Source of the DNA: Carallia brachiata
Lineage: Eukaryota > Streptophyta > Magnoliopsida > Malpighiales > Rhizophoraceae
NCBI GenBank assembly: GCA_021464245.1
Contig: JADCRB010000020.1
Coordinates: forward strand, 1,632,502-1,696,501
Length of the DNA: 64,000 nucleotides
Direction: 5' to 3'
The stretch's first letter is position 1. Each line of letters begins with the position of its first letter. Shown one piece after another: positions 46,701 through 58,079 of this stretch. The notes beneath the pieces are model-generated. The model was not told where the DNA came from. It searched no databases and saw only the letters and a list, made by a program, of their open reading frames with translations. The position numbers and the translations under genes are program-made.

Positions 46701-49700
46701 TTTCACCTTTCCCTTCTAATTTAATGTTTAGAAGATTTAATCCGAATTAAAAAATAATTTTTATGATAACAATATTTTGAATTTTAAATATTATTTTTTT
46801 AAAAAATATAAAATAATGTTATATTTATATTATTTTAAATATATTTTAAATAAATCTTCTTACTACTTTTTTTTTTCTGATTAAAAAACGTCAACATAAT
46901 TCACAGAGACCACGGTACAAGGAGGGGTCCACAACCAAGTGTCGTTCCAGTCTCCACGATGATGTGCACTTCGTTCTTTTGATTTGACCATCACTAACAC
47001 GGGCTGACTTCAAACTATGACCTATCATATTTATTGCAATCGTCCCCTTTTCTTTTTTTTTTTTTGTTTTTTTGGTGAATTATTAGTAAGGTTGTCAGAA
47101 CCGGACCAGTCATCGAACCGAAAACATTAGTAGATCAAGGTTCAACCGGTTGAACCGATCGAACAGGTATTTGAACCGGTATTTAATAATATATATGTGT
47201 ATAAAAGTAATTATAAAAATAATATTTATAAATAGTGATTAAATATTAATTTTTTTAATTTTAAGGATGAAATTGAAATTTTTAATAGATTTAGGACTAA
47301 ATTGAACTTTTAAATTAAAGTTAATGCTTAAATTATAATTTAAATAATATTTGAGGTCAAATTGTAATTTATGAAATTTTTAATTTTATTGGACCGGTCC
47401 CATCGGTCCGGTTTTCACCGATTTTTACCGATTTTGACCGGTTCTTGATCGATTTTTTCCGATTTTTGACCGGTCCGAATCACCCTTCGAAATTTACCAA
47501 AATCGGCCCGGACCACCGGCCGATCCCCGGTTCAACCGATCCGACCGACCGGTCCGGTCCAGTTCTGACAACGGTGATTATTAGAAGCTCCTCGCTGTTT
47601 TTTTTTTTTCCTTATACATTATTTGGATATAGAATTTTTTTGACCAAGTATTTGGATATAAAATTACAAAACAATGCCAGGACAATTTGATCAGATCTAT
47701 ATAATTTTTTCCCTAGAAAACTGTAGATGTAGTTTTTTTTTTTTCGATTGTACAATCTACTTTACATTAATTAATTATCTTAATTTTTAATATTGTTTTT
47801 CAAAAAAATGCGATATTTACTTTAATTAAATTATTTTAATTTTCAATATTTATTTATTAAGAGAAAAACAAATTTGTTTTGAGGTTAGATTTTAGAATCG
47901 TCTTGTTTCTTAGACTATTTTTTTTATGATATAGCTATCAAAATTTTGTCAAAAATTATGAATAAAGGCAATAATATGTTTTTCGTTACATTTTAATCTA
48001 AAAAATTATTAATCGTACATGTGTGAATCTTTTAAATATATATTTTTGAGAAAAAAAAAAAAAAATTTGTTGCCACTCAAGTTGGCATCTTCGGCTACCA
48101 TGCGCCCCTGACTATTTTTAAATGCAGGGATGTACGGTACCGCCTATATAATTGAATGCATTTAGAACGGCCACATGGGTCTGGTGTTCACCGATGGGAC
48201 GATGCCGCCCCATTGCACTTTTGTCTGAACCAGTCAAAACCCCTCAATAAGCTCCCCATCACTTCCCAAAACTTTTTGACCAATTTGACCGAAAAGACAA
48301 AAAAAATTTTAAAACAAAATTATGTAAATATATATAATGAAATATGAGAGAAAAATATAATTAATTTTATAATATTTAATAATTTATTTTAATTTTTAAA
48401 AATTTAATATTTTTTTTATAATCTAACTACTTAAATCACTACATTTTTTAAAAATATCTAGGATTGTATAAGTGTTTCTTTTAATTTTAATAGCTAAATG
48501 GAATCACTCATATGACATGATATAAGACTGTTTAAAAATTGACTAATTTCATACGCACGAATCTGTATTCACCCAAACTACAAGGATAAGGATTGATTAT
48601 AATTTTAAAATTTTAAAATTTATTAAGGACATATCAGATTAGAGTTTGAAATCTACCTAATTTGACCCAATCTTAATATATATGAAAAAAGCTATTTGAC
48701 TGTAAAGTTAGGTAACTATTAAGTAGCTATCAATATATTACATATTAGGCAAAATATACGATATAAAATTCAAAATATATAATTCTTAACAATAAAATAT
48801 ACGATGTGTTAGACCAAAATATAAGACGTGGTGTACTAATTTTTTTTCTTCCGAATAATAATAACAAAAAAAAAGCAAAAAATTCATTGGCAGTAATTAC
48901 CTAACTGACAGACATCTAATAATATCTTATATATATAAACAAAATCGTGAAATTAGTAAAAGTACAAGCCAAGGAGTTTAGATTAAAATTAGCTCCTTTT
49001 GGCAATGTGATTGGGTGGAGATTTTTCTTTTCTTTTTCTTTGTCCTGTTCCATCTTCCCATTTTAGTTTTCTCATGATGTAAACTGGGGCAGCTTGATTT
49101 CTCTATAATTGAGTTGTTACAGCTAACAATACTGTAATCCAATATACCTACTCAGTAAGCAAGTAACATATGGTGTGCAAATTTTGAGATATGTTCGACT
49201 CAAAACGAAGACAAATGATTGACGGGAAGTTGTTGGGTTTTGGAGATGAGTGAGGCCATCACCTATTGTTGTCTTTGGAACATTTTGTTAATGTTCTTAA
49301 TTTTGTTGTTTTTGGAACATATTTACTGGTTTTTTTTAATTTTATTGCACCAAATTCGCAAAAACTGATCCAATCTAATCCATCACTGATGGATTTGATT
49401 GAATGAATTGGATAAGATGGTAGGTTGAATGTGGACGGAGAATCGTTCAATCTGCTCTCGACAGATTGAATGTAGATATACTTCAAAATTGATTAATCTA
49501 ACTCGCGAACATCTCCAATATTCTTGACTAATGTATTATTGAGTACAACTACGTAAATGTAACTTCATAAGATAGAGACGCAGTCTGTCCAATAGTGTAT
49601 GATAGTTTATTTAATATATTATTTTTTTACATTCAATTATTAAATAGTTTATATCACTTTAATATTATTTTAATCTCATCTAATTTATACTATTAAGTAT

Positions 49701-52311
49701 TTTTCAATGTTATTTGTTGTATCAATACTTGTTTCCAATTATATCATAGTTTTACGATCAATAACATTAAATAATAAGTGGACAAATAAATATTAGTGGG
49801 CAGGTTTACTGAGGTACGCATGAGTGATACAATCTATCTAATAATATTTAATGATTTATTTTTTTTTTTAAATTTAATATATTTTCTATAATTTAATAAT
49901 ATAAATTACTGAGTATTCATCGCATAACTTATTAAGTGTTGTTAACAAAATAGGTGAAAAATATCAATTACTTTACAGCTAAAAAAATATCATAGTTTTA
50001 ATAGTGTACTTTACTAGGTATAATGTTCTTCTCATATAGTAGGTGAAAATTGGATTAATGCTTAGCATATCATTTATTTTTTGGTTAATCTTAGCATATC
50101 ATTTTGAAATCTCATGTTCTGTAATGTCATCTAACATTTAAATGGTAAAGTTTACCTAAGTAATAAATTTGGGAGATTACAATTACATATAGGATTTCAA
50201 TCTCACACATTACTCGCAGTCAACTTTCCTTTCTCCAATTTAACTGGAATACATAATTATTATGTGAGAAGTAAGTCCAATTTATATTACGAAAGACTAA
50301 AAATTTTATTAACTCATTAGAAACAAAGTAAACTTTTAGTAAGTATTCCTTGTCCATAATGAGCCAAAAAGTTTTGGGGAAGATTCAAAAGTATATTATT
50401 CAACACTTATTGATTTAGGGTTAATATATAAATATATTTTAGAACTTACAAATTTTAAAAAACCTAACCTAACCTTTTAAAAGAGAAATATTAACTCTTA
50501 ATTTTAATGGCTAATTATCAATCACCAATTATCAATCGCATACAGCCGACAATTTTTTAATGACATTCTCAACCAACCAAAAACAAGACCAAAATGCCGA
50601 GGCAATACAGCCAATAAAAAAAATCTACTGCACGACTTAATTTTAATTAATAATAAAATTATCATAAAATTTATTTAATAATATTTAATAATTTATTTAT
50701 TTTTTATATTTTAATTATTAAATAATTTATATTATTTTATTATCATTTTATTTACTACTTAAATATTATTATTTAATACTTTTTCGAATAAATATAAGCA
50801 TCAAAACACACAAAATCAAACACAAAGCAACAACAAAATAAATAAAGGAAAAAGGGCGGGGGCTTTTTCAGAGACATACCGTGTAGGAGAGAGAAAAGGC
50901 TGCCGTTGGGGAAATAATCATAGACAAGAAGCCGTTCCTCCTTGGCCTGGAAGTAAGCCCTGAGTGGGACCAGGTTCGGATGCCTCAGCCTACCAATTAG
51001 CTCCATGTGTCTCCTAAATTCCTCCAGCCTCGGATAACTTGCGTCCTTCAACCTTTTAACGGTGACGATGTACCCAGACTCCATCACGGCTTTATAGGTG
51101 CTCCCCAGAGTACCCCTCCCCAGAGTTTCGGCCGATGCCTTCAATAAATCTTCCAGGCTGTAGCTCATCTGCTGATCCCCTGCACCCAGGAACACCAAAC
51201 TCCCCAACCCCTCACTTTCCCATGAAAACCCACCTTGTTTCCCCCCAGAATTACCACTCATGCCACTACTGTTGTTGTTCCCCCCAGGCCCTGGAAAGCC
51301 ACTCTTCCGCTCCGATCTATCAGCCGCAGCGGCCCCAGTCCCGGATGACCGAACGGCTGAGTTTTTGCTTCTTCCATCCCCAGCTGGGCCGACCCCACCA
51401 ACTCTCTTGCCACGCTTTTTCTTGCAAACCAAACAGACCAAAAGCACACAGGCCAGAAGAAACAGGAGCCCACCCACAATTGGTACAACTATTTTCACTA
51501 ACTTGCCCTTATTGGTTGATGGCTTGGACTTGGATGATGTCGGCCCTGTCCCTGTCGGATAAGTAGGACTCAACGGCGGTCCCTCCCCCTCCTGACCTGT
51601 GTTGTTCTTGCAAGGATTTTGTACTTGCTCGCCGCAGAGATCAATGTTGCCGGTAAACGACGATTTGTTGAACCGTACCAACGCCGGGGTAGCCGGAATC
51701 CTGCCGGACAGTTTGTTGTTAGAGACATTGAAGTATGTCAGACTGGTTTGGTTCAAAGGAGGGATGGATCCCGTCAACGAGTTGTCCTGCAAGTAAAGAA
51801 CATACAGTCGATTGAGTTTGAGGAGTGACATTGGGATGGGACCTGAGATTTGGTTGTCGGACAGAACTATGACTTTCAGACGATGTAAGCCGGTAAGGGA
51901 ATCTGGAAAACCGCCGGAGAGATTGTTGACGTTGAGGAAGAGGGATTTGAGATTGACGAGGCCGGAGAGATCGGGGATTGGGCCGGAGATGGAGTTTCCT
52001 TTGAAACTTAAGACACGCAGTTGATCTAACAGGTTTAGGCTTTTGCCGTCTATGGTGCCACTCAGGTTTAGGTACTCCACCACTAGCTTTGACACCTTTC
52101 CATTCAGGCAATCCTTGGCCCCTTGCCATTTGCACACGTCGGCTCCTTGTGGCCACGGCAGCGAGTTCAAAGGATCAATGGATGATTTCAGGCTCAGCAG
52201 GGCCTCCGCATCGCCTGATCTAACCGGAGAAATGAGAGACAACAGAAGAAGAAATGACAGGAAATAATGGTACCTTGAACTCGAACTACTTGGAACAACC
52301 TGCAATTTCAT
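43776..52311 (-). CDS. LRR receptor-like pseudokinase (LRR-RLK III type)
   Basis: Two exons, 52311-50880 and 44434-43776, separated by a 6.4-kb intron (donor CACG|GTATGT, acceptor TTTGCAG|GAAC), give 696 residues. The ATG at 52311 is used because the frame upstream of it has only TTG. In order: a signal peptide (residues 1-~33), an LRR N-cap ending CKWQGAKDC, about five leucine-rich repeats (e.g. [16 protein letters not shown]), a second Cys pair ([10 protein letters not shown]), a Ser/Pro-rich stretch, a membrane segment ([22 protein letters not shown]), a basic stop-transfer, and a Gly/Ser-rich juxtamembrane part. The kinase fold has a G-loop [13 protein letters not shown] and the ATP lysine [11 protein letters not shown] is replaced by HGN ([13 protein letters not shown]) and DFG by DYG, so catalysis is probably lost. 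It resembles the Arabidopsis group annotated as probable inactive receptor kinases. It likely acts at the plasma membrane as a co-receptor or scaffold. Confidence 0.92.
45099..45330 (-). mobile_element. Antisense SINE-like fragment in the kinase intron
   Basis: Read on the minus strand, the sequence has an A-box-like stretch (complement of CAACCGCTATCCAAC) and a B box (complement of GGGATTCGAACACC). It is bracketed by related phrases TTTTATTAAAA...TTTGTCGGTACAT (45100-45126) and TTTTATTAAAATTTTGTACG (45289-45308), which may be a duplicated target or two nested copies. Confidence 0.4.
47087..47576. mobile_element. hAT-like non-autonomous element, ACCGG-rich family, copy 3
   Basis: The best-preserved copy. 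An exact 8-bp target repeat ATTATTAG lies at 47079-47086 and 47577-47584. The left end is TAAGGTTGTCAGAACCGGAC, and the right end read inward is CACCGTTGTCAGAACTGGAC. Eight-bp target repeats and a YARNG-type left end fit the hAT superfamily. Both halves are rich in AACCGGTT and GACCGG phrases. 490 bp, no open frame. Confidence 0.8.
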
Positions 52312-53723
52312 CCTCCAAAAACCCAAATCTTTGGAGGAGGGAGGGCCAGAGAAAATGTTGTTACGGAATGAAAAGGGTGAATGAATAAAAGATCAAAAGA
52401 GTGAATCTTTCAAACCATCATCTTGGGGTCTGTAATAATAATAGAAATAATTTTTTGACATGATTGGATCTTCGATATTTTTTTGGGGTTCAAGTTTTGC
52501 ATAAAATTGTGGCACTACTACAAGCTCCAAATCAGGGGGATCTTAATGCGTAAATCTTTGGAAGACCATCCACCGCCCACCCAAAAAGCCAAACCACTTT
52601 ATATGCCTAAATACCCCTGTTTATTCTGCTCCCCGTCCTAATTTGGCGCTTCTAAACACCAATCGCTTTCAGACGCCTTCAAATCCTCGAATCTACCATT
52701 TTGCCCACACAAAGACATTATCACAGTGCAAAAACATCTGAATCAATGAGTCTGAAACACACACACACACACACACCCAATAAAATACACAAAAATAAAG
52801 ACAAAAATAAGTAAGGCCCCCCAATTTCTTTCTTTCCCTCTCCCCAGCTCTAGCTTTAAAATTAAATTTTTATATAATGCTGGCGGGGGGCTAAAGGAGG
52901 AGGCTAATTTGTTCACTCAAAGTGGACCGAAGAGGCAGTTGGAAATCTATTAATGGCCAAAGAAAGAAAGAAAGAAGACCCATTTTTGCCAATGGTGTAC
53001 AGAAGCTTTCCAGTTCAACCGAATTAAAGAAATAGAGAAGCACTGGGGGAACTACCACTGCCACTGGCATCGATTCTCCAACTCTCTGCTTGCAAAACTC
53101 ACGGACGTCGCTGTACTCCCATCACGTGAACCCCCCCTCCCACCCCCACCTCAGTACTTGCAGGAAGAGAAAAAATTTAATAATTTATGATATATAAAGG
53201 GAAAAATTCGGTAACCAAATAAACTTTTTTTATTTTCCTTATATATAATTTTTTTTTGTAATTATGGTTATTTTTTTATGTAATTATAATAATAAAAAAT
53301 AATATAAAAATAATAATATTTTTTTATTTTACATTTATTCTTTACGATTGTAAAAAAAAAATTTGTATAGACATAATAAAAAAAAATTCAATTTTCCGTA
53401 TATAATGAAACCAAATATATATTTCTTTTCGCCGATCTGTGGTTTCTATATTCTCGGGCTGCAGCAGGCATTATTGAAGAAGATAAAATTACTATTATTT
53501 TAGTGTTCTTCCCCTGTTTTCTTCTTAATTAATTTGTTGAGCTGCTCAAAGATCTCAATTTATTTGTTTTTTACCTCCACACCTCTCCTTTGAATACATG
53601 GGAGCCAATTAATACTCGCTCCCTGTGATGGATCGCCAGCATTGCTTCATCAAATGATCAACTTTGATTTAGTTGAGCTTGGACAAAGTAAATAATTCAA
53701 TACACTACTTTAAATTTATATGG
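52312..53723. other. Receptor kinase promoter side and spacer
   Basis: 52312-52900 is the probable leader and promoter of the minus-strand kinase, with a CA repeat at 52756-52776 and pyrimidine-rich tracts. 53160-53420 is AT-rich. No gene seen. Confidence 0.5.
52756..52776. repeat. (CA)n microsatellite
   Basis: An uninterrupted run of ten AC/CA units. Confidence 0.9.
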
Positions 53724-53900
53724 ATAATAATGCTATTCATCCTAAATTAATATTATGAATTATACTAAATACATTGAAAAAATTAAATTAAATTAAAAAA
53801 ATTGCATTTGATAATTTTTTCTCTTTCTTTTTTAATTGTCTTTTTTAAAATATATTTAGATGTCTAATCATGACATTTAATTGAAATGAATGTTATTACT
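53724..53900. mobile_element. AT-rich MITE, copy 2
   Basis: The left end ATAATAATGCTATTCATCCT and the right end read inward, AGTAATAACATTCATTTCAA, form an imperfect inverted repeat and match the ends of 12109-12428. This copy lacks the internal tandem expansion seen in copy 1. Confidence 0.5.
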
Positions 53901-54462
53901 CAATTTATATTATTCAATCTCTTCTTTCTTTCTTTTTTTTTTTTGTTTTACAATTGTGTATATGGAGAACAAAGATTAAAGTAGGGAAAAAAAAAAAAAG
54001 GAGAAACAATATGCATATTGTACCATAGTAAAATGGGGAAAAAAAATATTTTTTTAAAAAAGAAATGGGTGGAGGAAATTGGAGGCGGAGGTTTAAGCTG
54101 GCTTCAAGCTTGTAATAAATGGGACCTCTCTAGACATGCCAAGAGGGAGGTGTCGGCCTCAATGAAAGTCGATGTCGACGCACGTGGCTCTCAATGTTTG
54201 GCGCTGTGTTGTTTGTTGAGCTCACGTTAAGAAGGCCGACGCATTTGAATGGTTTGCCATCTCACACTCTTTTCTTTTCCTTTTGCATCTCTTATTAATG
54301 GGCAGCCATCAACCATATCTATTGATCTTATATTTCTCGTATATTCCCACTTATTTTGAGACTTTATGGACTAAATTGCAGTAAGAAATATGTTGAACTA
54401 TTTATACTAAAATTATGAGATAACAGATTCTACAAACTTAACAAATGTTATTAAACTGTTCG
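53901..54462. other. Intergenic DNA, nothing supported
   Basis: An open frame of 70 codons near 54018-54230 begins in poly-A/T sequence and shows no family features. Confidence 0.5.
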
Positions 54463-54625
54463 CAACTCTATAAAACTAACGTACATTTAATCTTATAACT
54501 TGACAGGTGCTTGACCTCATACTCTTTCACAATTCTGTAAAAATTAATGTACATTTAATTTCATAACTTAACAGGTATTCGAACTCATAACCTATCATAG
54601 AGAGACGAATTGCTATACCATCTTA
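54463..54625 (-). repeat. ~67-bp tandem pair with an antisense tRNA-like motif
   Basis: Two related units start at 54463 (CAACTCTATAAAA) and 54530 (CAATTCTGTAAAA). Both include GTACATTTAAT and CATAACTTAACAGGT-like phrases. The second ends in GGTATTCGAACTCATAACC, which looks like a complemented T-loop, followed by CTATACCATCTTAAC, like a complemented A box. Probably a SINE or LTR relic in reverse. Confidence 0.45.
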
Positions 54626-56799
54626 ACAAAACAAGTGGTGGTAAACTATCATGCGTACTAAACATTGATGCTGCAAAGTGTCATGAGACTTAAAATTAGG
54701 TTATCGCGCTTTGAAACAACAACAATTTCACAATTTAAATTAGCCTTTTTTTTTTTTTTTTTGTTTCAGACAATTTTATTTGTTCTCATACCGGATTTGG
54801 TTCATAATTTGTCTGGGGGAGCAATTTGTGGAGTCCGCCCAGCTGTAGCTGTCGACAGTTCGGTTGACTGTGCAAAAAAGAATTGGGCCACACCTAGAGT
54901 GTTGGTTGTTGGGCCATTGGAGTATCACGGCGCGCAGGGACTTTTGTAAAATCAAATTACGAATAATATACAAAATTTCTGTAAAAGAAAACTTCAAAAT
55001 CTATCAGTACCATAACCAAAAATTTGACATGTTTAATCTAATTTATTATTACATTTTTAATTTTCTATACATAATTACAATTAACGATAATAAGATTATC
55101 AATGTGTGTCCAATGATTATCATTATAATTACATTTTAGAAGTGTCGTATTAAGGAGTCGAGATGCGTAAATAATTGGCCAGCCAACTGTATGGTCTCTT
55201 GGTAGTCAGGTGCTTTTGCCAAATCACCGAACTTGATGCTTGCTATTGGCAACAGGTGGGCGGTGGCATAATGAATCAAGAGGTTGATTGCACAAATAGA
55301 TATAAGTGGATATACATAATTAATTTAATGACATTTAATTATTTATTTTTTTTTAAATTTTATACAGATCACAGTCTAAATTATTGCGTATTTACCACAC
55401 TCTCACTTATACACGCCCACTTAAATTTTCCATGAACCATTGTGTCTCGATGAGCAGTGGGCGAATGCAATCGGTCGTGCTATATTAAATGGATTGACCT
55501 GGAAGAAACCCGTACTATAAAAAAAACACTGGACACGCTTAATATTTCCGAAAAAATGTTTCATTAGCAACCATCAAAGACTAAAACATGTTCGGCCAAT
55601 ACCAACCACCATGTTTGGCCATTTGTCATGATCTGCACTTCATACATCATCCTCGCCTGGTAAATAACCATGGGGATCCAAGTTGAGCCAAGAAACTAAC
55701 CACCGACAAGCAAATGGTTCTAAATTTGTTAAATTTTTTTTTTACAGAAATAAATTATTATTTTTTAAAATTAATATTAAATTTATTTTTTTTATATAAA
55801 ATGAGTGATATTTTTGTATATTAATTCTTTTTATATTTGATGAAATGACAAACAAAATTTCCCTCTTATTTTTATTAAATTTAAATAACATTTTCCCTCT
55901 CTAAAGTCTCCTTCAAAAGAAACGCATTTTCCTTCCCCAAACAATCCTCAAAACTTCCGACTTTCAGAAATTGCTTTGTCTTTTCCAACCCAGCAGCTCC
56001 AAGGTTCCTTTGGAGGGCTTTTCAGTCCCATCTCCGCAATATGTCCTTTCCTTTTCTTTTTCTCCCGATTCCCCCCATCGTTTCGAAAATTTCAATTAGC
56101 TCCCTTTCCCCTTATTCCCTTTTCACTTGCAAAATATTCCATTTAATTTACAGTTTATTTATTTATTTTTTGGTTGCTGTTTAGTCTGGTTTCCATTGTT
56201 TTCCCACCAATCGCACTTTTGATCTGTTATGAAATTCAGAAGATCTTGATTTTTTAATATAATAATTATGGAGTTTTCTTCTTCCCAAGTTCTTTGTTGT
56301 TTTACCATTAATGCATACACTAAAATAAGCAGGTTTGTTTAGGAATCTATGTTGATTCTCATCACTTGATCGGATTTTGTATTATCAGCTTTTAGGCCAT
56401 CTAACAGAATTGAGTCATAAGATTGGTGAAAAAATTTATCCCCTCAAACATACAATTAACTTCTACTTCTTTGGATGTTTTCATACAAAAGGGCATGCAT
56501 GCATTGGGGTATCAATCAATGGTCTAATTTCAGATATTGAAAGTATAATATTGCATTAAGGAAGTAGGTTGGCATTTTACATACCAAATTAATCCATGTA
56601 ACTTTTGTTGTTTTATGCTCTTCCAGTTGCCAACTTTTTCTCTTTTTTGGTTTTTGTTTTTTGTTTTTCATTTTGTTAAAAGAGCATAGGTTGCTTTTGA
56701 GCTAAACTAAGATAATATCCTCAGTTCAATGATACGAAGAAAGTATGAATCCCGTGACTTTAACACTTTTCCTAGCAAAAAATAGCATGCGACCACTGT
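54626..56799. other. Intergenic DNA, nothing firmly supported
   Basis: A pyrimidine-rich leader-like stretch at 55900-56110 contains an ATG (near 56041) opening about 40 low-complexity codons. It could be the orphaned 5' end of a lost gene. The rest is AT-rich. Confidence 0.4.
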
Positions 56800-57060
56800 C
56801 ATGTGGGTCCCATGGTGATTATGCGGACAATAACCTGGGAGTTCAGTCTGAAAGGCTGTGGCATCAGGTTGTGATAGAGAGTATTATGCTTGTGATGTAG
56901 GACACAGCAGGTGCTCCAAACCTGACTTTTTGCTAAAATCTTTTTCATATGGTCTGAGCCTTGAAGAGCTAAAAGCAGGTCGTCAATGTTCAATTTAGTA
57001 ATCATTAAGATATCATCAAGAATAAAGCTTCATCTCCCAAAACTCTTTTTTTTTTTTTTA
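56800..57060 (-). pseudogene. NAC C-terminal fragment (NAC4 relic)
   Basis: The minus-strand reading contains ILDDI-like and then NIDDLLLALQGSDHMKKI. This parallels NIDDLLSVLQSSNNLRTA in NAC3 and the same segment in NAC2. Order and spacing are kept for about 60 residues, and then similarity fades. No NAC domain is nearby, so this is a tail fragment left by an older duplication or deletion about 1 kb downstream of NAC3. Confidence 0.55.
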
Positions 57061-57749
57061 GTCTCTGCTGTATTCTAAAGTTGGGACTGATAATTCTATC
57101 TTCCTTGCAGAACGATATGAGAAATGATTCACTCTTTTTAGCATCAATGGAGCAGAAAAAGGCAGAAGAACCACTGTAGTTTAGCTCATTAATTATCAAT
57201 GGAGGAGCTCCTTGTTCTTCTTGTCACCTTGTTTTTTCTGAATTTCATGATAGTACGAATCAGTGTAGTTTGCTTCTTGAATTGGAATTTGGATTATAGA
57301 CAATGACACAGCTATTGAACTAATAGACTTCAAAGTATAGGACTAACTGTTATAGGATGATTATAGCACAATTGCAATGGCAAGCCAATGGAATTTACCA
57401 TAAGAATTGAGATGTTTATGATGACCCGCCCGAGAAATATAAATACTAATCTTCATCAGTTTCCCTATTTTAGATTTTTATCATCAGAACTCAGTTTTGT
57501 GGGTAGATTGGTAGATAGAGAGGCAATGGAAGACAACTTATTCACTTGTATGTTTCCGTTGATATTTTTGTCTATCTGTAGGCTTTGGTAGCATTCTCAC
57601 TCTTATTGGGATGAAAATAATGGGAGAACTTGATCAAATGGCATTTGTAATGCATGCAACGAAAAATTTCTAGCCAGTGTCAAATGGTGCTTTTTATTGC
57701 TAGACTTGGTGGAGATAATGTTGATTGGCTGCATACTGATTCTGTTTAT
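57061..57749. other. Spacer within the NAC3-NAC4 region
   Basis: The minus strand is open for 64 codons at 57005-57199 with a serine-rich segment, possibly more NAC4 relic but not alignable by eye. Nothing else. Confidence 0.35.
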
Positions 57750-58079
57750 TTGAGGCCTAACCTCAGCCAATCCTAAGTTGGGATCAATTTCTTGCTAAAC
57801 TATTGCAAGTGAAAAAATATACTCTAAATGTCGAGGTAGACCATGCTGCTATAGATATTTTCTGGAAAGTTTGATGAATCTGAAGAAAGCATAAATCTTT
57901 GATTGCTATATGATTTAACAAATAATAACATAATCAAAACCTAACAAAATTCAGTTAGTAGGATATAAAAGTGATACGTGATATATTCTACTCAATAATA
58001 ACAACATCTAATGCAGTGACCGTACAAAAATAAAATTGGCAGCTAGCACTTGTAATCTGCCAATCCACCTAAATAATGT
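57750..58079 (-). repeat. NAC3 3' flank, inverted copy of 42823-43175
   Basis: Carries the same landmarks as the NAC2 3' flank on the opposite strand, including TATTTGAGGCCTAACCTCAG, GGATCAATTTCTTG, GATATTTTCTGGAAAG and TGAAGAAAGCATAAATCTTTG. Several percent divergence is visible, so the duplication is much older than the copia insertion. Confidence 0.8.

Larger units (their letters stand above)
44435..50879 (-). other. 6.4-kb intron of the receptor pseudokinase
   Basis: The single intron falls between the kinase N-lobe (…SLLHG) and C-lobe (GGGKPLHW). It contains an antisense SINE-like fragment (45120-45290), a hAT-like element (47087-47576), a (TA)n run near 46081-46101, and long AT-rich sequence with recurring TTTAATAATTTATT phrases (for example 48360, 49600, 49850 and 50680). 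No nested gene was found. Confidence 0.75.

Noticed and set aside
50880..52311. Several long plus-strand open frames opposite the receptor kinase (e.g. 51135-51566)
   Set aside because: They are antisense shadows of GC-rich coding sequence with no protein features of their own.
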